Of a stretch of 64,000 bases of DNA, positions 51,288 through 62,486 are shown piece after piece (positions within the stretch are counted from its first letter, which is position 1; every line of letters begins with the position of its first letter). Source of the stretch: Salvia splendens (taxonomy: Eukaryota > Streptophyta > Magnoliopsida > Lamiales > Lamiaceae); assembly GCF_004379255.2 (NCBI RefSeq), contig NC_056048.1:16019197-16083196 (forward strand), written 5' to 3'. A program made the translations under genes and the position numbers. The notes under the pieces are model-generated. The model worked only from the letters and a program-made list of their open reading frames with translations. It ran no database searches and had not been told where the DNA came from.

Positions 51288-53803
51288 CTAACTCGGTCTG
51301 GGGACTGTCTTCTTCACGATCATCAGTCTAGTGGTGGATAGGGTAGTCAAGGGCTTCGATGCCTGTGGGGGTTTCGGAATAGCTACACTTCCTGGACCCG
51401 GTGATTTGGAACCGCTGCCAGGTCCAGAAAGTGACTTTGGTGCATCAGGAAATCTCTCACGAAACCACTTTGCCATCATCATCATTAGCGAGATGCCCTC
51501 CGCTATCCTCTCAGTGTGCTTAGACGATGTGGCCACAAGATCATTAATGCGCCCCTTGAGGGCCACGATTTCCTCCCTGACTCGCCCGACTTCCATTCTG
51601 ACTTCAGTTACCTCCTTCCTTATTTTCTCTACCTCGACACTGTCTTTTTTATTACCCCGTAGGGTCACAATCCCCTCCAGAACCATCTTAATTTCGGATC
51701 GCATCCATCCCACCTCCTGTCTCATTTCTTCAACTCCGATCTTAGCACCTGCCTCCACACTCGCCGTTTCCTGCTTCACCGGAACATCTGACCCGCCAAT
51801 CTCGTAAAAACACACCTCCTTTCCATTCGTATATAGGAGCCCCTTGTTGAAGAAATAATCCATATTGAAAACTTCCGGGGGTAGGCACATCTCCACTCCT
51901 CGGCAGGCTTTATGGACTTTCAAGATCACGTTGCGCTGCAAATAAGCCCCTAGGAGATGACATGTGTATAAATGCCTGGAAGGGTTGGCAGTTACCTGGT
52001 GGCAAGCCTGGGCAAGCCAATAGCCTAGATGAACACGGACCTCCTTGGCCATACACCAAGTAAAATAAAGGTCGGGGGTTGTCAAGGCGTTGTTGGCGAT
52101 GCCCATCAGATTATAGCTAATAAATGTCTGGGCAAATCGCAGGATTCTGTTCTCGATGTGGTGGGCTTTCGAAAAGCTGGTCTTAAACTGACCCACCCTT
52201 GGGTGGGTAACAAACTCCCAAGCACTCTGTGGCTTGAAACCGGGTGTGGACTTAGGCTGTCCTACCATTCTCTCATTCCATAAACCTTCGTCGTCCTGTG
52301 TACGTGTCAGCAAACCCATCCGGAGAGTCCACTCTCTGATGCTCATCACGTGCTCTTCATTGAAGAGGCGAAAGTTAATGGAGTCAGCATCCAAGTCAGT
52401 GGTGGACTTAAACCGGAAGGTCGAAAAGAATTCTCGTGCCAAGGCGATCGGAACCTCGAAGGTGCTGTGCTTGAGCAGCCAGTCAAATCCGATTGCCTCT
52501 ATGTACTCCCAAAATTCATTGTTGGACGCAATCTCCTTGAGCTCCTCTGGGTCATACATCTTCCCGGACTTAGCATACTTTCCCACGGCGCTCTTCTCTT
52601 TGTACGTCACAACACGTTTTGGGTCAGTGAACTTCCTCACAGCGTCCAGCAATTCCTTGGTGATCCAGATTTCTATAGGCTCGAAATTGAGCTCCTCTTC
52701 TTGCTATCCATACGCTGGATAGCAGCGTATGGTACCTTAGCAGGTAGAGGAAGAGAGGGTTCAACGGACTTCCCTTTTGCTTTCTTGGTCGAGGAAGGAG
52801 CAATCTGTTTTCCCTTCCTCTTTCTCTCGGTCGCGTGGCGGCTTTCCTCCTCTTCTTTCACTCCACTGCTAGGTCTGGGAGAGTTTGCCTGCTCAGGGGC
52901 TGTGGTTGCTAGACCCAGCGATCCTTCCTCCGTTTGCTGGACGGATTCGTCAATCTCATCAATCAAGCTCCGACAAGCTTGCCTCCTTACTTCCCTTGCA
53001 CTTATCGGCGAAACAGTCCCCTCTGGAACATCGATCAGATCTACCAACAAATTCATCCCGTTGCCGGCGGGCTCCTGTACATTTTCAGAAATGAGGGCTT
53101 CTCCCTCCTCATTCAACAAAGGGGTTGCCCCCGTGATGTAGATAGGGGTTTCTACCCCAACCAACTCTTCCTCATCCTGGGCCTTAGTACCCACAGCTTT
53201 TTCAGGGGTCTTCCCCTCACTTACATTCTTAGAAACATGGGCCTTACTGCCCCCAAAAACTTTCAGGGTTTCCCCCTCCACAGCCTTCTCAGAAATTAGG
53301 GCTTCGTCGCCCTCCGAAACACTCACACAAACACCAGGGGTTTCCCCCTCTTCGAATTCCTCAGCAACAGGGGTTTCCCCCTCAGTAATACTAACAGGCA
53401 AAACAGCAGACAGATCCACACTCACAGATGTACCTAGGGTTTCTTTCCCAACAAAATCCACAGCAGCTATAACAGGGTTCACCCCCTCAGAGACAACAAC
53501 TTCTTTATCAGACAAAACAGGGGTTTCCCCCTCAACGAACGAATCTAACCTTGCTTCGCTTACAGCCAACAGTTCCAACCCCGCTGCCAGATCTGCCTTC
53601 TCTCCTCGTATGTCTGCGGTGGTTGTTTCAGCGACGGTATGAACGGCCTCTGGTTGGGGTGGTGAAGCCCCTGAAATTTTTGGTGGTGGTGGTGCGGCAG
53701 ATGTTGAAGCAGCCTGTGCGGTCTGTTCCATCATGGTGGTGAACATAGCGAATGCTTTCATCGCTTCTTCCGGCCCCTCAAGCTTTTGCAATAGGTCGGC
53801 CAT
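51288..53803 (-). pseudogene. ATHILA ORF-1-like gene downstream of pol, one frameshift
   Basis: The first part (53803-52673) is acidic, with repeated short Glu-Gly-Glu-Thr-Pro units (EGETPV, EGETPG, EGETLK, EGKTPE), and ends in a basic KRKGKQIAPSSTKKAKGK stretch. A single-base shift near 52690 leads into the second part (52680-51288), which has DWLLKHSTFEVPIALAREFF, INFRLFNEEHVMSIREW and a long amphipathic coiled coil near the C-terminus. These match the family named Arabidopsis retrotransposon ORF-1 (ATHILA). Position after integrase is the place of the env-like ORF in Athila elements, but no signal peptide or transmembrane helix is evident. Function unknown. Confidence 0.78.
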
Positions 53804-54393
53804 GAACGCCGCTGCGTTAGAATCGCCGGATCCTGAATACTTCCTGTGTTCTTTGTGTTCTCCATGGCAGATTCTGTAGAATTGTTACAAGAACTCGGAA
53901 GAACATTGCTCCGATTAGGGTTAGAGAAAAGATAGGATTTGAGAGAGAAATTTGGGGAATTTTTGTAGAGAGAGAGTGAGTTATGATATGGAAAATAAAG
54001 GCTACAACACGGTTATAGCCTGTGGGTATGGGAGAGGACGATTTGCAGGCTGTTGCAGGCGTGACGCTAGCAACCGTACGCCTCCCCATAAAGTTACCTT
54101 TTGAAATTCAAACCGGCGCTGACTCCCTCCAAAATTTTAATCCTCAATTCCCTGCCCCATGTGAATATCTCTGCAATACCATACTTAGAAAAAACATCAA
54201 ACTAAAAATGAACTGCCAGGCTCCCAGGTCAAGGATATGACAGTATAAAATTTCCCTTAAGGAGTCTGGTATTCCGAAATTTTTTTTTTGGGTTTTCTTG
54301 ATTTAAAGAAAGTGATTAAATATTTACAAATTTTGTTTTCAAGTGCTCTCAAGATTCCCTAGGTCAAGATATATTTATAAAAAAACTTCCTCG
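53804..54393 (-). other. Spacer between integrase and the ATHILA ORF-1-like gene
   Basis: No recognisable domain. The minus strand has short open stretches only. Contains T-rich and A-rich tracts (for example 54280-54290). It may hold splice or promoter signals for the downstream ORF, but none is certain. Confidence 0.35.
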
Positions 54394-55744
54394 TTACCTG
54401 ACCGAGGAATTCACTGAGAACACTTCCTTCCCTGGCCAGTTAGGCGATATCAGGAGTGCGCGTAGCGGCACTTCGTCCACTACACACATCTCCGAGTTAT
54501 CCCTAAATACCTTCACCCTATGACCATTGACAAGAAAAGGAGTAGAGTTTGAAGCACTTCCATGGATCTCTACTGCTCCATTTTGCACGAAGACTCACAA
54601 TACTGTATGGTCCAATCCATTTAGACTTCAGCTTACCAGGCATTAACTTGAGCCGGGATTGGAACAGGAGAACTTTCTGCCCAACTTGTAGTTCCTTGGT
54701 CCAAAGATTCTTGTCATGCCAGAGTCTCGTCTTTTCTTTGTACCACATTGCCGATTCATATGACTCCAGCCTCAGCTCCTCCTACTCCTGTAGCTGTAAT
54801 TTTCGTTCTTCTTCGCAGGACTGGGGTCGCATGTTGATCTCCTTGACCGCCCAATATGCTCAGTGTTCTACTCCCACGGGCAAGTGGCACATTTTTCCAA
54901 ACACAAGCCTGTAGGGTGACATCCCAATAGGCATCTTGTATGCTGTCCTGTAAGCCCATAGTGCATCTCCAAGCCTCTTACTCCAGTCCTTCGTAGACGG
55001 ATTAACCGTCTTCTCCAATATCGCCTTTATCTCCCTGTTGGAGATCTCCGCTTGCCCATTTTATTGAGGATGGTACGGTGTGGAAAGGCGGTGGTGCACT
55101 CCGTACTTTCTCATTAGAGCTTCAATAGTCCGGTTACGGAAATGCGTCACATTATCAGATATTATCGCTCTGGGAACTCCGTACATGTTAAAGATGTTGG
55201 CTCTAAGAAATTTCGCTACCTCATTAGCTTCACAAGATGTGGTCGCCTTGGCCTCTATATATTTCGAAACATAATCAACTGCCACAAGTATGTACGTATT
55301 TCCGTATGAAGACGGAAATGGACCCATGAAGTCCATTCCCCAGACATCGAAGATCTCACAAACAATCACTGGAACTTGTGGCATTTCGTCTTTCCTGGAG
55401 ATTCCCCCCGTCTGTTGACACCTCTCACAGTTCTGACAAAACTCGAAAGCATCCTTGTGCAATGTAGGCCAGTAAAACCCGCTATCTAACACATTCCTTG
55501 CAGTTTTCCTAGGTCCAAAGTGACCTCCACAAGCTAGGGCATGGCAATGATTCAGCACATCCCTCTGTTCCCACTCCGGGATACACCTCCGGATCACTTG
55601 GTCAGCTCCCATTCTCCACAAATATGGGTCGTCCCAGAAATAATACTTGGCTTCGCTTTTGAGCTTCATCCTCTGGGCCCGGGAGATTCCTGCGAACTGG
55701 GCACCTCTCCAGTGACCAAGTAATTTGTCAGGTCTGCGAACCAT
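54394..55744 (-). pseudogene. Athila integrase
   Basis: Begins near 55744 with the H2C2 zinc-binding region ([26 protein letters not shown]). The core follows with [12 protein letters not shown] (first Asp) and [12 protein letters not shown] (second Asp; the usual SDGGSHF is altered to SDNVTHF), then HPQ, with a TAA at 55058-55060, and NGQAE carrying the catalytic Glu. Stops and frame changes continue to the C-terminal part (54748-54394), where LWHDKNLWTKELQVGQKVLLFQSR and PGKLKSKWIGPY resemble the Athila integrase C-terminal domain. The altered second motif and the nonsense codon make it inactive. Confidence 0.85.
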
Positions 55745-56999
55745 GGCTCATCGTTCAGATGACATTTTCCCTTCTCAGAATCTCCTGGACCTGTTAACGC
55801 CATGATCTTTTCCCAACTGATAGGTATAGGAAATATCCCTACATAGTACAGATGCTCTTCTGGAAATGCATCAGATATAGCTTCGTCGGTCTCACCTTGA
55901 AAAATACGACTCAAGTGGTCGGCTACCTTGTTCTCTGCTCCCTTCTTGTCTTTAACTTCCCAGTCAAATTCCTGTAAAAGTAACACCCAACTGATTAACC
56001 TTGGCTTAGACTCCTTCGCCAGTAAGTACTTTATTGCAGCGTGATCAGTGAAGACTATCACCCTCGACCCAAGCAAATATGGTCGGAATTTTTCAAAGGA
56101 ATATACAACTGCCAACATTTCCTTTTCCGTGGTATCATAGTTTTTTTGGGCCAGATTGAGCGTTTTTGACGCATAAAAAATCACATAGCTTTTCCCATCC
56201 AGACTTTGACCTAGCACCGCTCCCACTGCGTAGTCACTTGCGTCGCACATTATTTCAAATGGCAAATTCCAATCTGGTGCTCTGATAATGGGAGCAAAAA
56301 CTAATCTATCCTTCAACAACTGAAAAGCTTTCTTGCACTCCTCATCGAAAACAAAATCAACATCGTTATGTAACAAGTGAGTGAGTGGTTGAGCAATCCT
56401 TGCGAAATCCTTTATAAACCTTCTATAAAATCCTGTGTGCCCTAGGAATCCTCTCACTTCTTTCTGATTCGTCGGGTAAGGCAGTTTTGAGATCACCTCA
56501 ACCTTTGCTCGATCTACCTGTATTCCTCTTTCTGATACCACATGCCCTAGGATAATTCCCTCAGGGACCCTAAAGTGGTATTTTTTGAAATTCAAAACCA
56601 AATCTTTTCCTGACACCTCCTCAGCACTATATCCAAACTTGCCAAACATGAGTCAAATGAGTTCCCGTACACAGTGAAGTCGTCCATAAAAATCTCGATG
56701 CAATCCTCCAGTAGGTCCGAGAAGATACTCATCATACACCGCTGAAAAGTGCCTGGCGCATTGCACAGACCGAACGGCATCCTTCTGTAAGCATACGTTC
56801 CAAAGGGACATGTGAAAGTTGTCTTCTCCTGGTCCTCGGGATCCACATAGATTTGAAAATAGCGACTATGCTTGCCCGCCAACCTCTCCAACATCTGGTC
56901 AATGAAAGGTAACGGGAAGTGATCCTTCTTAGTAGCCTCGTTTAGCTTACGATAGTCAATACACATCCTCCACCCAGTAACAAGTCGAGTGGGGACCAA
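55666..56999 (-). pseudogene. Athila reverse transcriptase and RNase H
   Basis: RT fragments: CIDYRKLNEATKKDHFPLPF, TFTCPFGTYAYRRMPFGLCNAPGTFQ (shortened) and catalytic FMDDFTVYG (56694-56668), in the frame 56999-56592. After a frame change near 56640 come [20 protein letters not shown], then [15 protein letters not shown]. RNase H has [16 protein letters not shown] (first Asp), [11 protein letters not shown] (Glu) and [11 protein letters not shown] (Asp). The N-terminal RT part (57142-57000) is in another frame with VHMVPKKSG. Order and motifs fit Athila pol. The frame is broken at least twice. Confidence 0.88.
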
Positions 57000-57068
57000 C
57001 TCATTTTATCGTTCTTGACTACCTGTATTCCCGACTTCTTTGGTACCATATGCACTGGACTAACCCAT

Positions 57069-58943
57069 TCACTGTCGGGTACGGAATAAATGATTCCTAG
57101 GGATAGCAGCTTCAATACTTCCTTCAGCACTTCTTCCCTCATGTTCGGATTCAGCTCCTTCTTCTAATCGAATGTGATGCATGCACAGATCTGGGCTGAT
57201 TCCTACCAAGTCAGAGAGTGTCCACCCAATAGCTTTCTTGTTCCTCCGAATCACCTTCAACAATTCCTCTTCTTGTCCCTTGGTCAAGCTGCTGTTAATA
57301 ATCACCGGGAAATTTTCATTCTCCTCTAGATACGCATACTTGAGCCCAGGTGGAAGTGTCTTCAGCTCTTTCTTTGGAATGTCTTTTTCTTGAGGTAAGG
57401 GATTTTTCTCTGTCGACTCAGTCGTTATTCCCTTCGTAGACTTAGTAGAATTTTCCATGCTCGCCACATAAGGTGTCCTCCTTGATCTAGCTAGCTCCGG
57501 GTTCGTGCAGAATTCCAGAATCGCTTCAGCTAGTTCATCATCTGATAACTCACTCGTTTTCATGGCTTCACACCAACTGGCTACTTCTCTATCAATAGTA
57601 TGATTCATCTCGGATTTCTCGATTTGTATCTGCATTGATTCTGTCTCAAGATATTCCTGGACCAGGGGGTTAATAACATCTACAGGATGCAAATTTTCAA
57701 CGTCAATAGGTTTCTTCATTGCCTCATCTATGCTGAATGTATATTTTTCCCCATTATAATCAAGGCAAATGGTGTCATCAAAGACATCAATGATAGTCTT
57801 GGGGGTACGTAAGAAAGGTCTCCCTAAAAGTACTCCGCCAGACTCTGCAGACTCATTATCGCTCATCTTTATCACATGAAAATCAGCTGGGTACAAGAAA
57901 TCATGTACTCTTACTATCATATTCTCAAGCACTCCTTCAGGACAGATACACGACCTATCCGCTAGCTAGATCACTACTTTCGTATTCACCATGCTCACTC
58001 CTACTCATTTCTTGTATATAGACAGTGGTAACACATTTATCGAAGCCCCTAAATCACACATGGCATGCTCAATTTTTATTTCACCAATAGAGATGGGCAA
58101 AGTAAACATACTTGGATCATTGCACTTCGAAGGCATCCTCCGCTTTTGAATCACTGCGGAGACGTTCTCGCCTATCAAAAATTTTCCACTGGGTCTAGCC
58201 TTCCCAGCTATAAATTCCTTGATGAACTTGCTAAACACCGGCAATTTCAAAGCCTGTAAAAATGGTAGATTGATCTCCAATTTCCCAAAAATATCCATGA
58301 AGTCTACCGGTTCATCCTTCTTCTTCTTGGCTTCCCCCCGGCTTGGGAAAGGTTTCAGTTGCTTCCCTGCTCCTGTAGAACTTTCAGCCGAGAACTCTCC
58401 AGTTTCTTCCCTTACTACATCGTTCTCCATCTCTGGCTCTGGGTTGAGGAAGAATGGTTCAGTTGATCTAGGCAAGGGCCTCTCCAAATCTCCTGCTTTA
58501 AAGTCATCCTTGATCAAGGAATTTTCACCCTCCAAGTTCCTGGGCCTCGGAATTGTATCCTCTTCCTTCTTGCCTTCCTTGGGATCTGTCGCTTCCTTCG
58601 TTCTTACCACTGGCCCCTCATATCCTTTCCCGGATCTCAAGATAATCTGACTTATATTCGCTCTATCAGGTGGTCTTACTGAGGCGGGAATCTTTCCTTC
58701 ATTCCCCCTCATATCACTCAAAGAAGTGGCTATCTGGGATAATTGCTTTGCCAGCATATCCATTGCTGCCTTTTGCTCCTGCTGAGCGTCTTGAAGCTTG
58801 TGCACTACGTCATTGTTTGATTGCAGGTTGTTTTGCATATGTTGCTGAGAACTGACGAGGTCGTGCATCATATCATCGATACTTTTTGGTGGCTTTGGTG
58901 GCTGACTGGGCCCTGGCCCCATACTCAGGGTCGGTCCACTCAC
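57069..58943 (-). pseudogene. Athila gag C-terminus, protease and linker to RT
   Basis: 58943-58005 has a coiled-coil Gln-rich segment, Lys/Glu-rich linkers, and the protease start HAMCDLGASINVLPLS, where the active-site triad is DLGA as is usual for Athila. Two stops follow (about 58005 and 57968). The frame 57932-57069 continues the protease with HVIKMSDNESAESGGVLLGR and RPFLRTPKTIIDVFDD, then a long linker ending in SLTKGQEEELLKVIRRNKKA, the region that precedes RT. Confidence 0.8.
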
Positions 58944-60422
58944 TTGATTCTGACGAACGTTTCCTTGACCTCCTGAAGAGTTGTTGTACTGATTTCCTGG
59001 ACCCTGGTAATTGTTTTGAAAATTCCTTTGGTGCGGTGGTACATAAGAGTTCCCTTGATTGTTCTGATTTCTGTTTCCCCAGCTCGAGTGGTCTCCTTAG
59101 TTCCGATTGATCCAGTTGCCCTGCCCCTCTTGGTTCCTTCCTGTCCAGTTACCTTGTCTCTCGGGTTGAGGTGCAAACTGCTGATTTGGTTGTGGTGCTG
59201 ATTGGTTCTGTTCGTTGTCAGTCCATCTGAAATTTGGATGGTTCCTCCAGGGTGCATCTCTCTGTCTCCCTGGATTCCAGCTCCCATCGGGATTCCAACT
59301 TCCCATTGCATTGACTTGGGCCTGATAATCTCCTTCCTAGGTCCCGTAATATTGCTGAATTTGATTATCTCCTGGACCAGGAGATTTCTCCTTCCCTTGT
59401 GAAGCTAGTGGATTTGTCTTTTCAATCGCGTTCAAAAGAGCCTTCTCGAGCCTGTCAATCCTTGCCTCTACTTTATCATCTTCTTGCTCTCTTATGGCAT
59501 TCACCGATCCTCTCCTCACTGCATTCCTAGGGTTATCGTACGCCTTCTTAGCGTCGATCAACTTCCCCAGGATTTCTCTTGCTTCACTTCCCCTTTTTCT
59601 GGTGAAATTCCCCCCGCTTGAGGAAATCATTAAATCCTTCGACTCAGGAGTCGCCCCTTCGTAAAATAGAGAGTAGGTCTCTGCCTCTATCATTCGGTGA
59701 TTCGGGCACGCATCCAACAACCCCTTGAATCTTGACAAATACTGACTCAAGGATTCGTCGTAATCCTGCTTACACTCTAATATTTCTTTTTTCAGCGCAT
59801 TCGTCTTGTTGGACGGGAAGAAATAATCTAAGAATTCCAACTTGAAATCCCTCCATGTGCGGATAGAATCCGGGGGCAATCTCAATAACCATGTGTTGGC
59901 CTCTCCCTTCAGAGTGAAAGGAATCGCGCGTAGGCGATAATCCTCCTCTGTTGCATCATTCAGCCTCTTCTGAATACCACACAACTTACTGAATTCATTT
60001 AAAAATTCGTACTGGCACTCACTTCTTCGCCCAGAAAATGTTGGCAAGATGCCGAGTACGTTTGTCTTGATCTCAATAGTCCTCAGGCGTGGATTCATCA
60101 CTATAGCCTGAGCTGGTTCTCCATCTAAATGAGAGGTTAACGAACCGATCTCTGGATCTTGATCTACTACTTGCGCCATGACTACTTCCTCTGTTTCCCT
60201 TGTTTCTGACTCTGTCTCTGACTCTGGTGGTGACTCCGGATCTTCACGTCCTGACGACGCCCAAGATTCGTCGCTAGTAAATCCACTCGGAAACGGCTCT
60301 CCCGTGGTGAAACCTGATCTGGTGGTTACTGTGGAGGCGGTTTCCTTGACCTGCCAAATGAATTGACCTTGCTCCCACCCAGACGAGTTACTCCAGTAGG
60401 TAGACCATGAGCCTATGCTCAT
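58944..60422 (-). pseudogene. Athila gag with in-frame stops
   Basis: Likely start ATG 60422 (MSIGSWSTYWSN). The retrotransposon gag domain has FTLKGEANTWLLRLPPDSI, WRDFKLEFLDYFFPSNKT and CPNHRMIEAETYSLFYEG. A stop at 59337-59339 is followed in the same reading by an Asn/Gln/Trp-rich tail (NPDGSWNPGRQRD, PWRNHPNFRW), with another stop at about 59097. No canonical CCHC knuckle is seen, as in other Athila gag proteins. Confidence 0.82.
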
Positions 60423-60512
60423 AAACCGAAAATAAAAGAAAAATAAATCAAAACTTTGTAGGCTAAAAACCTCTAAAAACAATCACAAAATACGCCATCC
60501 ATCCCCGGCAAC

Positions 60513-60531
60513 GGCGCCATTTGAAGTGCGT
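60513..60531 (-). promoter_or_regulatory. Primer binding site for tRNA-Asp
   Basis: On the minus strand, directly after the LTR end ACTTCA, lies TGGCGCCGTTGCCGGGG, complementary to the 3' end of plant tRNA-Asp. This is the usual Athila primer and fixes the LTR edge at 60532. Confidence 0.85.
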
Positions 60532-61547
60532 GGTTTGCGTGTGTGGTGAAAATGCGATGTGCTAGGTCGAGATGCCAGGTTCTATGAATCCACTAGATCA
60601 CTTGGTCTAGGAACTCAATAGAACACGGAATGCTCTGTCGTTGGACACACTAACTCCCCTTCAAAGATCCCTCAACCTTACTATGATTTAGTATAGAGAA
60701 GCAAGGGTCGATCCCACGAAGATGGACACATAAGAAAACATTTAGAGACTCTTGACAAAAGCGGCTGCTGCCACGCAAACAGGGTTGAGGTCTTACTACT
60801 ACTAGACCTAGGCAGGAAATGTAAACACTAGACCTAGAAAACTGTAAACATGCTGAGATCAAACATCATCAAGACTTCGGTATATTAAATTCACTTACTA
60901 GACCGTGTAAACGACTACCTAATTTAGTTAGACAGGAAACAACTAACAGTGGGGACCATGACCCAGAAATAGCAAGAACGGCAGAAAAGCTGCAAATAAC
61001 TAACTGAGCATTTAACTAACACATCATGCATTTCTTCAACGGGATTAAACACGAAAATGAAGGAAACAGAGCACATACCCAGATTCGAACAGAATGTAAA
61101 TGTTTGGTCGTCGGAAACTTACGACTAACCGGAAATAACTCAGATCTACATATACTAGACGAAGCGAAATAAAAACACGTAGACTAGGCATTAAAATAAA
61201 CCAACTCTGCTCAGATCTCACGTCGAACGCTTAATCCACTCCGGATCCAAGCAATCCGAAACCAGCAACAACTAGATTCCACTCCAGAACTTCCGATCTA
61301 ACAGATCTACTCCGATCAACATCAAATTTAAACGTTTCCATAATCAAAACTACAAAACCAAATTCAGACCTCCGATTCATTCACCAACAAACTCCGATCA
61401 CTCCGATTTAGCCATTACTCTGCACAGATTCAATAAAAAATTGCGAAACGCATCCAAAACAAGCAAGCTAGCTCAAAACTCCAGAAAATCACAACAGCAA
61501 AATCAGACATCGACATAACAGAAAATTAAACTTGCATAAAACACGAG
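60532..61547 (-). repeat. 5' LTR of the Athila element (outer end lost)
   Basis: The plus strand starts TGAAGTGCGTGG. It contains GGGTCGATCCCACGAAG near 60697, a motif common in LTRs of this lineage. 61028-61547 matches the left LTR. The sequence ends at 61547, where the second LINE-derivative copy begins, so the promoter part of this LTR (present on the left at about 49630) is missing. The short open frames in it are not genes. Confidence 0.85.
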
Positions 61548-61915
61548 CTTTAGCTCCATGAGTGTCGCATGTGGGCGCCCCAACCGGGAGATAGAGGGCA
61601 ACATCGAGGACCTTGATCCAGGAGGGCATGTACCTAGCGGAGGTATCCCTATTGCGGGCCTTAGCTAGGTGATGGATAGAAGTGTTGGGGATACAAAGGT
61701 TGTATCAAATGGTAATTGGATTTTGAGAGTATATAGATGACCACCTCTAGTTGTTAGGGAGGCCCTCGTTGTACTCTAATTTGTCATGCCTTGGCGAGTC
61801 GTCACTTTTGGGCGACTCGGTGTATGTTTGTTTGTAACCAATGGTTTTGGTAATGCACAGGTGTGGGTCCGCCTCAACCCTCCGCCCTTTGGGGTGTGTT
61901 TGATTAAAAAAAAAA
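61548..61915 (+). mobile_element. Non-autonomous LINE derivative, copy 2 (5'-truncated)
   Basis: Matches 10483-10847 throughout: end of ORF1 (SSMSVACG-like, NREIE, GGIPIAGLS-stop), remnant of an ORF2 start, hairpin (61795-61819), 3' block CAACCCTCCGCCC-n-GGTGTGTTTGATTA and a 10-base poly(A) at 61906-61915. It is inserted at the end of the Athila LTR. The 5' truncation is typical of LINE-driven insertion. Confidence 0.75.
61795..61819 (+). other. 3' UTR hairpin of the non-autonomous LINE derivative, copy 2
   Basis: CGAGTCG and CGACTCG around the loop TCACTTTTGGG, the same as at 10729-10753. Confidence 0.7.
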
Positions 61916-62486
61916 TATTCCAATATAAGCTTATATTAAATTGTGGGTTTAATTTAATTAGTAAAAAGGTAATTGGGTGAGGCCTGTTCCAAATTCTTCC
62001 TTAGATCCCTGACTGGGCACAATATGTGACTTATATAAATAGGAGGATAAAGGAGACAGAAAATATAACAATTTATTATCAAAATTTTCGTCCCCCTCTA
62101 AAGAGAGAGCTCGAAATTTGTGCCTCCTCCGTGAGCTGAGTTCTGTCTTCCATTATTCGAGTCCTAGTACGTTGGTGAGATTTTCCCACACAAATATCAG
62201 CGTATAGTCCGGGACACCAGTCAGAAGATCCGAGATCTTGTATTGAAGATCTTCACGTGGAGACGGAGCAAGCCATCATCGATTCTTGATTGAATCAACA
62301 AGGTAAATTGGGTAATTCTGTAGTAAGCATGTTTTAGGGATTTTATGTGCTAAAGCATGTTTTAATTCAAGTTATGAGCATGATACATGTGATAATTACG
62401 CGAATAGATTTTATCTAAATAATATGCTAAATAGATCAAATTCATGTGATCCGTTTTGAACGCACGCTTCCGCTGCCAGCCCCTTC
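61916..62486 (+). other. AT-rich LTR-like or leader-like segment
   Basis: Has a TATA box (TTATATAAATAGG, about 62030-62042), a pyrimidine-rich stretch, a GT-rich tract with AACAAG-GTAAATTG resembling a splice donor (about 62298-62311), and ends with AACGCACGCTTCCGCTGCC, a phrase I associate with Ty1/copia LTR ends. A solo or truncated copia LTR is my best guess. No coding sequence is seen. Confidence 0.35.

Larger units (their letters stand above)
48846..61547 (-). mobile_element. Athila-type Ty3/gypsy retrotransposon, both LTRs truncated
   Basis: Reading from right to left: 5' LTR, tRNA-Asp primer binding site, gag, protease, RT/RNase H, integrase, an ATHILA ORF-1-like ORF, a long non-coding 3' region and the 3' LTR. 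The left LTR lacks the about 497 bp corresponding to 60532-61027. The right LTR is cut at 61547 by a LINE-derived insertion. Over the shared about 520 bp (48846-49379 against 61028-61547) I count about ten differences by eye, so the element is fairly young though already defective. Confidence 0.92.

Noticed and set aside
51288..52652. ATHILA ORF-1-like frame as a host gene or a true envelope gene
   Set aside because: It lies between pol and LTR of an Athila element and matches the ATHILA ORF-1 family. No signal peptide or membrane anchor supports an envelope role.
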